DNA of 64,000 nt from Lamellibrachia columna (Eukaryota; Annelida; Polychaeta; Sabellida; Siboglinidae). Below, one piece after another: positions 13,722-24,960 of the stretch. The DNA lies in assembly GCA_963662155.1 (NCBI GenBank), contig OY759261.1:8323229-8387228 (forward strand), in the 5' to 3' direction. The translations under genes were made by a program, and so were the position numbers. A model generated the notes under the pieces. The model was not told the origin of the DNA, made no database searches, and saw nothing but the letters and a program-made list of their open reading frames with translations. How positions within the stretch are numbered: position 1 is the first letter of the stretch; each line of letters starts with the position of its first letter.

Positions 13722-15060
13722 TCACGCAACTGCAGATCGTGACCGCCGTTCGTGAAGGGACTCTGTCCGGTATGAACGAGTGCGACCGTAACGTGTCGGA
13801 GGAATTGCGCGGTCGTTTCGCTGAGATGCAGCCCGTGCTCAAGAAAAACAGCTTGACCCGCGACGACCTCGGATCCTGCATTCGGTGGTTCGCTGAAGAC
13901 AACGACATTCTCTCGCGATCGCTACGCATAACACGCAAGGATTTGCCTTGGCAGTTAGATTCTGCTCGGTACGCCGCTCCTCACTTCGCATCTAGACCAC
14001 GTGGTCAAGCGAGATTACCAGTTCATCAAGAACGATCAGAACCAGTCCTTCCGTCATTTTGGTGTATCCGTGTCCGTGGCCCGGTGTGAGGGAAGCCTGC
14101 CCTTATCAACCATGGCAATCTTGCGATTGTATCAACTCAGACAAGCATTGACGCCGGACAATTGGTGGTATATCAATCGATGGCCTCCATCGAATCGGGC
14201 CGTACCATCGAATTCTTGCTGCCCTCATCGGGATACGCCTAACGGGATCCAGCCACCACTTACCTGTTCGTGCGAGCGAAGGTGACCAAATGTAATGGAA
14301 AGAACTTCTGCGAGAAAGAGCAAGTAGGTCATATGAATAATTGGCTCCATTCGCTGTTCGGTCAAGTCGACTTCTATCTGAATGATACCCACGCGACCTT
14401 TTCGAACACCACGTGTCCGTATCGGGCCTACATCGAAACACCGTTGAGCTATGGTACCGAAACCAAAGACACGCAACGGACGATTATACTGTGGAACAAA
14501 GACACCGTTGGTCACATTGTATTGACAGCGATACCAACGAAGGGTTGTGGATCGGAAAACGTACGTTTCGCAGTCGGATCGTCGACCTGATGGGACAACT
14601 TCAAGTGGACCTGTTCCTGGAAGACCGTTTCCTCATCAGTGGGATCAGCGTCAATATTCGATTCGTAGTAAAGTAAGAACGCGTTCACGCTAGTGGCGCC
14701 GCTCACAATCACAAAGTTCACATCATCGACATCACCATGATCGAGAGAAAAGCCGCCCCGCGATCTGCCGTCCAAAATGCGCTCATAAAGGCACTTGACA
14801 AGGCTATGACCAAACACACTTTGCTTCCCGTTCACTGCAAAGTGTACTATATCCTCATCAAGGGGCCATGTCGCACATGCATGAAAACCTGTTCCCAGGA
14901 ACCTGGCCGAAACGTCTGGTGCTGCGCTGCATTGACAACGGCACTTTCAGTGAGCGGAAAGCTAAGAACCTATTTCACGCCAAGGACAACGACATCAACT
15001 TTGAGGTTTAAAACTCTCATCTACAACAACCTTTGTCAACCCGTACAACTCGGTCTTGAA
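13722..15060 (+). pseudogene. Capsid-like relic of an endogenous viral/Polinton-like element (F54H12.2-type)
   Basis: Directly after the LINE's (ATT)n tail the DNA becomes GC-richer. Short frames carry pieces that resemble the protein family annotated in many invertebrate genomes as F54H12.2-like, which I recall as a structural (capsid-type) protein of integrated double-stranded DNA viral elements. Visible pieces are MNNWLHSLFGQVDFYLNDTH and YPYRAYIE-like text at 14,320-14,450, and VDLMGQLQVDLFLEDRFLIS at 14,583-14,640. The frame changes at least twice between these pieces. The earlier open frame 13,739-14,089 is unrecognised. It is a non-functional fossil. The family name is from memory and unverified. 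Confidence 0.5.
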
Positions 15061-15639
15061 TGATAACCAATGTCGGTTAAATTCCATCATCATTAACCAA
15101 CTATCATATACACCTCAGTCGGTCGGATTAATTATCCTAAAACCACGTGGTTGCTTGCGTAAGTGCGTGCATGCGTGCGTGTTTGAGTTCTTGCCGGTGG
15201 GTGTGTGTGTGAGCCACCATTCTCAAAAGGTGGCAATGAGACATGGTAGGGTGATTTACCATTAAACATAATTTTTTTTAATGACGTATTCAATATTTAA
15301 AGTATGGTATAACAACATAAATAAATGTGATGTTGTTATTATTGTTGGACTTGAGCCTTTGAAAATTTGATGAAAGAAAGGTCAGAAAAACGGGTGAAAA
15401 TCGACACGCTAAGCGTGACGCGGCGATCCTCACTCTAATCATACTATAAACACAATATTATAACAAGTGCTTGTAATCGGATGCGAAAGAAACGTGAAAT
15501 GGACGTAGTACCAGGGGTCATCAAAGCAGCATTATTAAAACAATTAATTTTAAATTTGGGTCGTTTTGGTTGCGATTATTTTAGGTCGTCTAATTTATCG
15601 TAATACTGTTTGATGTCATTATTGTAAACAAACGAAAGT
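15061..15639. other. No gene seen
   Basis: AT-rich with a GTGCGTGC-type low-complexity patch near 15,160-15,210. Confidence 0.4.
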
Positions 15640-15900
15640 CAGTCAATTTGATCATCAATTAGGAATCCATCTGCTCTTTGGTTTAGATAACTTTTGATAC
15701 CTGTGCTATTTTATCCTGTCTTTGCAATTCTTCTGCAAAAATTGCAGCCCCGTCACGTGTAGATGGAGCCCCTTATCAACAAGTCCTGTCCGATTGCGGG
15801 CTGTCTGCTTTCATGTGGTGAGTAGATCAGCTGGCCGTACACCGGATCATTGCTTTATGTAGCGGCTTTTTTCTACAAAGGCTATTAGCTGATCTATATG
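15640..15900 (+). repeat. Third copy of the TTCTTCTGCAAAA repeat
   Basis: CAATTCTTCTGCAAAA...GTAGATGGAGC...TATCA parallels 35,570-35,630 and 38,007-38,060. In each case the block lies upstream of, or close to, LINE-derived sequence. Confidence 0.45.
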
Positions 15901-15901
15901 T

Positions 15902-16138
15902 ATGGCGACACAAGGAACCTCTTTCAGGTCGACTGCACTTAATAGACATATAGTTAATCAGGAAATGGACAAATATCTAACTCCAATAAATATGTATATT
16001 GATTTATCAAAGGTTTTTGATACAATATACCATAATATACTCATGGATAAATTAAAGCACTATGGCATAAAAGGCACAGCACGTAACCTATTTAAGAACT
16101 ATTTATCAAATCTACATACAATATACAATACAATCTAA
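15902..16138 (+). pseudogene. LINE reverse-transcriptase fragment
   Basis: A single 78-codon open frame containing NMYIDLSKVFDTIYHNILMD and HYGIKGTARNLFKNYLSN, the conserved segment around the first catalytic aspartate (D-S-K-FDT-HNIL...GI-G-A--WF--YL) of non-LTR reverse transcriptases. Nothing upstream or downstream of this motif survives. It abuts the 3' side of the BEL/Pao gag relic, which lies on the opposite strand. Confidence 0.75.
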
Positions 16139-16144
16139 AGAAGC

Positions 16145-16882
16145 AAATATTACTACTGGTGTCCCGTCTTCTTTTAGCCAACTGGAACATAAGTACATTG
16201 GCAACCTTTCGACAATCTCGGACATGTACCCCATTGCTTTAAGTGTTTCACCATTGCTTTAAGTGTTTCACCATTGCTTTAAGTGTTTCACCATTGCTTT
16301 AAATGTTTCTCCATTGCTTTAAGTGTTTCACCATTGCTTTAAGTGTTTCACCATTGCTTTAAGTGTTTCACCATTGCCTTAAGTGTTTCACCATTGCTTT
16401 AAGTGTTTCACCATTGCTTTAAATGTTTCTCCATTGCTTTAAGTGTTTCACCATTGCTTTAAGTGTTTCACCATTGCTTTAAGTGTTTCACCATTGCTTT
16501 AAGTGTTTCACTATTGCTTTAAGTGTTTCACCATTGCTTGAAATGTTTCTCCATTGCTTTAAGTGTTTCACCATTGCTTTAAGTGTTTCACCATTGCTTT
16601 AAGTGTTTCACCATTGCTTTAGGTGTTTCGCCATTGCTTTAAATGTTTCTCCATTGCTTTAAATGTTTCTCCATTGCTTTAAGTGGTTCACCGCAATTTC
16701 TAAGCTCGTCTGCGAATTATCTTAGGCCACCACAGTCCTTAGGGGAAATTACCTGGCCAACTCTCATCCTCTTAATCCATGCATCTACAACAGTGTACGC
16801 ATTGCCAAATCTGTCATCTAACAGCTCCATTGCCCTCTTATACCCTACACTAGGCTCCATTATGAAACATGATTCAATCACC
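16145..16882 (-). pseudogene. BEL/Pao-like gag relic, C-terminal part
   Basis: The minus strand from 16,882 downwards encodes VIESCFIMEPSVGYKRAMEL, FGNAYTVVDAWIKRM and, after an in-frame TAA, FADELRNCGEPLKAM. After the 20-bp minisatellite, LKAMGYMSEIVERLPMY and SSWLKEDGTPVVIF follow. This order is typical of the retropepsin-proximal Gag of BEL/Pao LTR retrotransposons. Three kinds of damage are visible: one nonsense codon, expansion of a 20-bp piece into 23 copies, and insertion of the 9.6-kb transposon at 16,886/16,887. The N-terminal part continues beyond the transposon at 26,481-27,055. Confidence 0.75.
16231..16690. repeat. 20-bp minisatellite inside gag, 23 units with 120-bp higher-order period
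   Basis: Exactly 23 units of CCATTGCTTTAAGTGTTTCA with no length change. The variant AAATGTTTCT occurs at 16,301, 16,421, 16,541 and 16,661, that is every 120 bp (six units), plus once at 16,641. On the minus strand the unit reads as the gag codons for GE-LKAM, which also flank the array on both sides, so the array grew from gag sequence. Confidence 0.95.
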
Positions 16883-16886
16883 TTAA
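16883..16886. repeat. TTAA target-site duplication, left
   Basis: TTAA directly outside the left terminal repeat; it matches TTAA at 26,477-26,480. A TTAA duplication is the hallmark of Kolobok (and of piggyBac) transposons. Confidence 0.85.
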
Positions 16887-16898
16887 AGCGATTCTTTG
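16887..16898. repeat. Left terminal inverted repeat
   Basis: AGCGATTCTTTG; 11 of 12 bases match the right end. Identity ends after these 12 bases (GTGAGCTAAC versus GGAAATTTTC inside). Confidence 0.85.
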
Positions 16899-17077
16899 TG
16901 AGCTAACATGCATTTGAGATGTACTGTATCAAAACATGATCAGTTCCCTGCCACTTATTTCTTGCATTTTATGCATAATTTGGGTGTTATATGCCCAAAA
17001 AAAGCCGACAAATAATTGTGTTTACATGAAGCATTTTGAGCTTGCTGCCATGTGGATGATTAATTATGCAGCCCGAG

Positions 17078-17127
17078 TATAAATATGCACGCATGCTCAG
17101 TGAAGCACTCAGGGAATGCTGACGTCA
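17078..17127 (+). promoter_or_regulatory. Core promoter of the P2X7-tail-like gene
   Basis: TATAAATA at 17,078-17,085, then GCATGCTCA at 17,091-17,099 and a perfect palindromic cAMP-response-type site TGACGTCA at 17,120-17,127, just before the ATG at 17,140. The order and spacing fit a TATA promoter with a start near GCTCAGTG and a very short leader. The same 9-mer follows the TATA-like box of the transposase gene. Confidence 0.6.
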
Positions 17128-17139
17128 CACACAGTCAAC

Positions 17140-17338
17140 ATGTCAGGCTCCGAGGTGAGTTTATTCAAGCAATGGCTTTTTAAATCAGCAATTCGTAGAC
17201 ATATATGTATTGACAGCTACTTTTATCAATGCAGGAAGCTTATGCATTGTTTATTTATCCTGCTTTCTAATGCGGTTCGCTGGGCAACTTTTCGATTAAG
17301 TATAATTATAACGTCCGCCGCGTCTACTGTCTGCTCGC

Positions 17339-17406
<68 letters not shown>

Positions 17407-19666
17407 TGCAGCGGTCGGTGCCAGCTGGGTCTGTGACTGTGTGTCTAGGCAAGGCAAGGGTATCGCCTTTCCAGTTAATAAAACTAAATTGCACAATATT
17501 TTGCATGCACTGAACGAAACTGCACACCTAAAATATCAAAATGTGCAACCGTAGCCAGAGGTTTAACCTGGTCCTTGATGTTGCCCAAATCTGGGACTTG
17601 GGGTATATTTCGCGCCGTTGTTGGAATGTGACGGATGGTAAAATTGACTGTCCGTGAAATTACCCTCTTTTGTGTTGTGTGATTCAAATCCGTTGTCCTA
17701 CTTGGTGCAGCACACACGTGAGAGTATTTTGCAGCAAAACGATAAGTCATTGTGCATTAAACATTTTGAGCAAATGTCACACAGGCAAAACCTGATTTTT
17801 TTCTTAGCCAGTAAATATTACATATACATCTCATATAGGTAGAACTGGATTGCATACATGCAATTTGTGCACACGAGAGACCTTACAAAATCTTACCTTG
17901 ACCATGGTTTCTCAAATCTCTGATTTTTTTAAAGAGAAGTGCAAACAAAATAACTTGTGAACAGGAGAGTTAGTAAACTAAATATATCCACACACATAGT
18001 TGAATTTGTGTTAAGATTGAACACATTATGCATATTACCATGGTAATTTAACTTGGCTTTTTGTTAATATTTCAGTTCAACATTGTGGCAGAAACTGGTG
18101 GTGGGGACCGAGGACGAGGTAGTGACCGTGGTCAAAAGCGGCGTCGTGGCATTGGAAGTCAAAGGAGTCGGGGAAGTTCTAGGGCAGCCCGTGGAACTCG
18201 GGGAAGAGGGAGAAGGCAGGACGAAGAGGAAAGAGCTGCCCACCAGATGAATGCATCCTTGCAAAAGGAGCAAATCGAGGTACAATAGAACCTGTCTTGG
18301 GCGACCATAATCGTACGCACAAATTGTTTCTAACAATAATGTATGTGCAATGAGCGACCACTTGCCAAAGGCGATCAACGACCATCACATCAACATTACT
18401 TTGACCTGTTATGAGCGACCGGAACACGCCAACAGTCAAAATTGTATGGGAAAGAAAGCCAGATTGGTCCACCAATCACAGTAGTTATAGTGCCCCATTA
18501 TCTGCCAGGTGGAATACCTCTCATACATCTCCACCATTTTGTTGTTGTGTGGTACACTTTGCTAATTATAAATGTTTAATTAAATTAAGTCTGTATGACA
18601 TTGTTATATTATACAAGTGTTATACGAGTTGCATTTAACTGGCAATTTATGTTGTGAGGTATAGATAAACGTGCATGATTTGGGACATTTTAATCGAGGT
18701 CTTCTTTCCAATACACTGTACATGTAAGGAAACAAAAATGCCAATAAAGTGAACACAATACAGGTGTAGACGTGTGCCACCATGTCTTTGTACCTTATCT
18801 CGTACATACAATCATAAATCAGTACGATTGTACTGTTTTACCTGCAAGTGGAAGACCACCTGTCTTGAGGGACCACTGGCTGTGCAGAAGGGGTGGTCGC
18901 CCAAGACAGGTTTTACTAGACCAGCAATTTTTAGATATATGGTAGTCAATGCACTGGGCTTGATGTGGTTCAGAATACCACAGGAAATGTCATTTATAAC
19001 AAAGCCTTTTTGTGTATGTATGTCCCATTTTTTTTCTTGACCCCAAAACTAGTTCACCAAGACCATGACATTACTTGAATTACCATTGCAGGTAACATCG
19101 CAAAATTTACTTTAAATATACTAAGAATTTTTACATATATATTTCAGAATGTTGTACAGAACATACCCGAGAACAAACTGCGAGAAGTTGTAGCAAAAAC
19201 TGCATTGAGGCATCCATCATTCTGGTATGATGTCCAAGCCATTATGACCAATGGAGACGTTAATTTAATCCCCCAACAGGGGTACCACCCGTCATCTGGG
19301 AATGCACCAGAATGGTGCATCTGTCAAAACTGTGTGGAGATGCCAACAGCTGCTGAAAGAAAATGTTGTAAAAAGGCGCCATCCAAGTGTTTGGCTCTAG
19401 ACCATCATTGGTATTTTCTTCTAAACCCTTTCAACATTGCACTACATAATGGTTTCAGAAATGACATTCTGGCAGAACAGGAAGAGGCTAACAAAAACAA
19501 ATCTCTCCGTCATGGGTCGTACCGCATGTTCATCATGTGGGTACACAAAAAATTATCAGCAGGTGATCGTAGGGTGATTCCATCCTGCTGTGTGTGGAAG
19601 ATTAGGAATGAATTCCCTGATGAATTTGGGCAATACACCGGTTTCAAACCAAGCAAATTTGGCTAA
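17140..19666 (+). CDS. P2X7 cytoplasmic-tail (ballast)-like protein, 245 aa, three exons
   Basis: Exons 17,140-17,154, 18,076-18,279 and 19,148-19,666, all phase 0 with GT-AG borders (GAG|GTGAGT, TTTCAG|TTC, GAG|GTACAA, TTTCAG|AAT). The ATG has A at -3 and follows a TATA promoter. Residues 1-73 are hydrophilic: residues ~12-60 are rich in Gly, Arg and RG/RGG steps (KRRRG, TRGRGRRQDEEER), as in nuclear or nucleic-acid-binding segments. Residues ~86-243 match the cytoplasmic tail of vertebrate P2X7: the Cys cluster WCICQNC (129-135), KCCKK (145-149), KCLAL (153-157), SLRHGSYRMF (192-201), VIPSCCVWKIRNEFP (216-230) and GQYTGFKPS (234-242). There are no membrane segments or ATP-binding ectodomain, so this is not a channel. 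In vertebrate P2X7 this domain binds zinc and guanine nucleotide. In this copy the frame is intact. It lies inside the TTAA-flanked element, tail to tail with the transposase, so an accessory role in transposition is inferred, not shown. Confidence 0.9.
17341..17406. repeat. (GGC)22 in intron 1
   Basis: An uninterrupted GGC/GCC tract of 66 bp in the first intron of the P2X7-tail-like gene. Poly-Gly and poly-Ala open frames across it are artefacts. Confidence 0.95.
18288..18913. mobile_element. 626-bp MITE with TA flanks, nested in intron 2
   Basis: Left end GAACCTGTCTTGGGCGACC (18,288-18,306). The right end (18,895-18,913) read inwards is AAACCTGTCTTGGGCGACC: 18 of 19 bases match. Both ends abut TA (18,286-18,287 and 18,914-18,915). 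Subterminal GAGCGACC / GGACCAC motifs resemble the ends. It has no coding capacity. The TA duplication suggests mobilisation by a Tc1/mariner/pogo-type transposase. It begins 9 bp after the exon 2 donor site. Confidence 0.85.
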
Positions 19667-22009
19667 TTAATTTAGGTAAATTCACAGGTGTTTTATAATC
19701 AATCTAAATTTTATGTCTCTTTTTGGACGCCTTTTAATCTACATTTCTTGTTTTTGTTATCATGTTACAACTTAAGTCCATTCAGAGTGCATCAGTGAAA
19801 ACGGGAACGCTGCTTTTGCACTATCTCAGAAGTTGATGGTACAGGAACAGGTCCTATATTCATAATGTTTGCTGCGATGTTCCTCGGATCATGTTCGCCA
19901 CGTTCTGCTCTCCTGTACAATGATTGCTCATCATCCAAACGCATATTCACAATTCTGTTAACAATTTCCGGCACATATTTGTAAGTTTTCTTCTCCTTTT
20001 TCTGACATGCTGACCAGTTCTTGTTTTGTTTGTGACACATCCTCTGGTACCTGATAGAAGGAAGCAAATGATGTAATCAGATGATTTTCTGTTTTTGTAA
20101 CAAATTATTTAATTTGTTATCATCAAAACAAAGTAGTTACTCTGTTTTGTTCTTATTTTGGTGGCATCACAAAATAAATATTTTTTTAGATGAGTTAGTT
20201 ACTCTGGTCTATGTTGCAAGAATTTCAGCTTTTTGACATATTTGTATGCCAGAAATAACTCTCGTACTGTTTGGAGCGATGAACACTGCAATAAACATGA
20301 GTGCATGATGCTAAATTTGTATTTACTTACATTGGCTGTCCATCTTTCTTCTTAGCAGCATATGGCCTGTCCAGGTGTCTGTTGTGATCTATCATTGCTA
20401 GATAATTTCTGGCACGGTATGATGGATATCTGAAAAATAGCATTACAAGTGATCTAAGAGTAGAAAGTAACTAGAAAATATATTTTCTGTTAGCCACGTT
20501 TCAACATTAAATCATTTTTCTCCACTTCTTTCAACAACTTCTGAGTACATGTTGGATTCCAGACACATGTATCAGAAACAACAGATATTGATGTAAAAAA
20601 AATTAAAATATTAAACCAATTTTAGCTGACCCTGATTTGTTAAAGGGAATAACAACGATTGCTTGAAATAATATATTACATATTGTAGCATAGTCCAATT
20701 TCCACAACAGCAAAAAATTCATTATAATTTTTCATAATGTACATACAATATTCAACTTTGTGTGCACACAAAAAAGCTTTTTAATTAGTGCCTTGTTTTT
20801 CCTTTTAAGAAACAATACACTGCTAGTTGATATTTCATTTCGAATGAAAATGTAGTTCAGTTGAATGTTACAGCACAAAAATACATGCAGGGTATGTTGC
20901 TTTTGTGAGTATAAAAATACCTGAATGCGTATCGTTTGCTGGCATACATCAAAATGACGCTATTGAAATTCTCCAAGCTCCCAGTTCTCCTGTGAAAGAA
21001 TGGAAAACGTTTTGTATGTTATCAATTTGTAATTTTTATTCAGCATTTGGTCACCATCTACAAAAACAACTTATGCATGGCTATTAAAAAAAAAATACCC
21101 CAATTTACATCATAAAAAAATAATCTGTCAACCACTTTTCTAATATTTTTATGGTTTTCATTCAGTTGAACCATTGCAACGACGACACATAAAAACATGT
21201 TTATAACATTTGTAAAAACTTTTCAATTTGATATGTTGGCAGATTTATTTTTATGGTTATGTCAAAAGAAAAAATATCAAATAATCTATGAATAAAATAA
21301 CTTTATAAAAAAATATTGTTTGTATTACATATATGATGTGTTAGTGACAATGTGAAATATTCCTACAGGAACATCACATCAAACATTTTGAACATAGGGT
21401 TTATTATTTGCATCATGTACCTGAAGTTAACAAAGCATGGGATGTTTGCCAGTAATTTCCTGTCCAGCACAATGCGTTGCAGTGCCTTATGTGCAGGACT
21501 TCCAGGTGTGAGCAGGTCATCTGTTCTTTCGGTGAAGTCATCATGGTGCAGGCAATGTGTCAAGCCATTATCGATGACCCACTCATGTCGACCAGTAACA
21601 TGATGCAGAACACTTATCCATACTGCCTACAACAAAAATACATCCATAAATATATGTTTAAATATTGCCTAATCTTATAAAATACCATATGTGCTATGAT
21701 TTATAATAATTTCCATATATATGCACACCAAGAGACTAGTGTAAAATGGCACAATCCCAATTCTTATATGCAGGTAAACTGCAGTGTTACATTCCAAAGA
21801 AAGCACCTCGCAGCAGACATTCAACAATCACTAACTTTGAATTTTGCCTCTGATCCTTCACACACTCTGGCACTGTAGAAGAAGTGGTTGGTAATATCCT
21901 TCAGCCACTTTCGCAGTAGTTTGCATTGTTTATCACATGCAGCCTGTCAAATAAATGTAATGATAAAATCATGACATAACATATTTTCATAACATTATAT
22001 TTACAAGAT

Positions 22010-22350
22010 TTGCAAGCCAAAGGCCCAGATGGCAAGTGGACAAGGAGAGTCCATCAGTGTTTGTCTATGTGACCCGCCCTCTTGAGATATGTGTCCAACT
22101 TGTTTTTAAACATATTCACGCTGCTAGCGGTTATACAATCCGTAGATAATTTGTTCCATTAATTTACTGTCCTCTGTGAGAATGAGTACTTCCTGATATC
22201 CAATCTACACTGATCCTTTACTAACTTTACCTCATGTCCTCTAGTTCTGCTATCTTTCTTGAGAGAGAAAAACATATTTCTATGAATATTTTCATACCCA
22301 TTCAATATCATAAAAAACATCAATCTGATCTCCTAACCTCCTTGTCTTGA
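22010..22350 (-). repeat. CR1-like LINE 3' fragment in transposase intron 7
   Basis: The minus strand reads RRLGDQIDVFYDIEW, SRTRGHEVKLVKDQC, LDIRKYSFSQRTVN and SSVNMFKNKLDTYLKRAGH, the characteristic C-terminus of a CR1-like reverse transcriptase, followed by its GGGCGGG end block. It is 5'-truncated and lies between exon 8 and exon 7 of the transposase in the same orientation. It therefore inserted after the element was formed. Confidence 0.75.
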
Positions 22351-24904
22351 AAAACTGACATAATGACCCAATTACGACATGTCACATGATCCAAGATGGC
22401 CAAAGAGAAAGTTATAGGGTATTTTGAAAACATGATTTCAAGGCTATTACTAGAAAAAATGTGCCGAAATTTTAGTGATGTGTTGCCAATAAGCTATGTT
22501 TTCATGTGAATTAAAAGAAAACACAACTGATCAATTTAACAATACATATGATTTCTGATACTGATAAACTTCATTAAGATGTGGAATTTTTAGTGTGTAT
22601 AGAAGTGTATATAATGTGAAATAAATCTTGTTACAAAATTCAAATTTAGATTCAAACAATTTTCAAATCTAGGGATTATACTTATCCTTAAAAAGCATTA
22701 ATAAACAGGGCTATGCCATATATTAAGATATCAGCTATACGTTTTGTTTGATGAAGTTCTTTTCTACAATACATAAAAAGCAAAACTACCTTGGCAATTT
22801 TCTTGGCAAGATTTTTCGCAACGTGCCAGATGTCCAGTGAATGTTTTATGGGTGCCTTGCCTTCTGCTTCTCGTGCGTTGTTTAGTCTTCCTAAATTCAT
22901 AACAAGAAATAAAATGCATTTTTACAGTCACTTTTAGGCACAATGCAAACCAAATGGTGCTAGAGACTAGATAATCACACAAACACCCACAACACATAAA
23001 ATTGTCTGTTAAATGTTTCGGCGATCCTCCGAAGCATTTCAGCTAGAAGCAGTCCACCCCCTTGAAAGGTTTTAACACAATTTACCCTGCATTTCAAAAC
23101 ATATCTAAATTTTCTCTGAAAATCTTATGTATACCAATGAAGTTCAATGTGTACAACATGAAGCTTACTGATACAGGCAGATATTGACGTGTGCTGATCG
23201 GTCACCACTTCTACAATGTTGAGTCCAAGTTGAAGTAGGTATGCCAGACCCCGGTCAAATCCTTTTGTCTCCATAGCATTGGAGTTACCACCTGTCTCTC
23301 TCTTTTCCACCACTTCTGCATGGATGACCTCATTGGAGTTGTGTTCCATGAAAGTATATGTGCAATATTTTGCACAATACCCAGGACTGTCCATGCGGCC
23401 ATCACCTAAAAAGCATATTGGTAACCCAATATTTTGAATCACAACACTTTAGGGCAGTTTCTAAAAACCAGGGAATTTTACCAGATTAAAAAAAGCACTA
23501 GGTCATGACTGCCCTTATTTGTTGAAGATCGGTCCTATTTTTTGAACTAATATTTCAATGGACTTTAGTTAACATTGTAAGATATTACTTGAGCAAAAGA
23601 TAGATGTTTGTCATTCTATCTGGAATTGTAGCAAAGGTAGAGGTTTAAAAAAAAAATCCATACCTACCTACCCTAATTTTCCTCGGCTCGTTGACAGAAA
23701 CACCTTTTTAAGCCCTGTCTATTACAGTATATTATGCATCTTCACAGTAGCTACATGCTTACAGTGCAACATTGTTTAATTTTAAAACATACTGAAATAA
23801 CTGACTAGACATACCACTGATCACCAGAGGGTCATCTTTGTATTTGTCAACCAGCTCCTGCCTCATCATGTCAAACTCCTCTATCACTGCTGGGATGATG
23901 TAGAGGCTCTGCACTTGGTAGAAGGCACTAGGTTGAATGCAACCTATATTCATGAAGTCTGAGAACAGAGACATCTTCTGATAGTTGTTCCCAGATAACA
24001 CAATGCAGGTTGCCTGCAGGAAATCCCCAAGCAATATGCCTCTCACCTTTGGCTGTGATAACCATCTCCGCGAGACATGGCCACGTTCACAAATCTGCAA
24101 GATTTGATAATAGTCAAGGTTAAGCAATTACTTTATTAAATATGAATGTACAAACAATAATAACATTTTAAATAGCACTTGATATTGTAGTTCTATTATA
24201 CTCGACAAATTAGTAATTATGCAACACACAAAAGTGTAATGGACCATTGATTCAGATGAATGACATGATATATTTCTGGTATGAGGATTATAGGTGGATT
24301 GGGGCACTGAACATCAAGCAAGCATACTCCCAGTAATCTTGCCAGCTGAGTAAGATATATCAAATACAAAATAAGTTTAAAATAAAATTACCCATTCAAC
24401 TTATAATGCTGATCCGATCTTGCTCAGTACTGTTCCACACGAGTTGGAACATGATGTACACCGGAGTGGCTTGATGAATCTTATCAATTGGCTGATGCAA
24501 TCATCAAAGGCTATGGAGCATTTGGTGGAGATGTCATCCTTATTTACCTAAATCACAAGATCTTCATGTGAAACCTTTGACTTTGATGCTTTGTACATCG
24601 AAATGTCAAGTTCCTCATAATCCTCCTCATAGGTACACAATTCCACCCCAAATTCCTCCTCACATGACATATTGATATCCAATCCTTGCATAGTGTCATT
24701 TAGCACTACAGACACTCTGAAATGTAAAAACATATTTATTATTGAATGTTTACAACACACCCATTTGGTAATGTCAAACAAAAAATAGTTGTGCTTCTGG
24801 TAACCCGACAGATCAATAATTTGGAATAACTGAAGACCACACACACAAACAAACTAAAATAATAAAATAAAAACAAACATCAAGGCTATAGATCTAATAT
24901 CTAC

Positions 24905-24912
24905 CACACACA

Positions 24913-24944
<32 letters not shown>

Positions 24945-24960
24945 CACACGCACACACACA
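24905..24960. repeat. (CACG)n simple repeat in transposase intron 3
   Basis: CACGCACG tract bordered by CACACA; an ACACACTAAAATAAAATAAAAACAAACATCA-like stretch also occurs on both sides as a local duplication. Confidence 0.85.

Noticed and set aside
15902..16138. Pol of the BEL/Pao element next to its gag relic
   Set aside because: It is on the opposite strand, and its motifs (SKVFDTIYHNIL, GIKGTARNLF) are of non-LTR type.
16643..16906. Plus-strand 87-codon open frame
   Set aside because: Shadow of the minus-strand gag relic and of the minisatellite; it also crosses the transposon border.
17116..17527. Open frames with poly-Gly, poly-Ala and poly-Arg across 17,300-17,410
   Set aside because: Translation of the (GGC)n tract, which lies in a GT-AG intron of the P2X7-tail-like gene.
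17140..19666. P2X ion channel gene
   Set aside because: Only the cytoplasmic-tail-like domain is present. There is no ectodomain, no transmembrane segment, and the preceding exon is RG-rich.
24401..24550. Splitting exon 4 at TTTAG|GTAAAT to avoid the first stop
   Set aside because: The TAG lies inside the exon just before that donor, and the coding text continues in the same frame beyond it. A split would not remove either stop.
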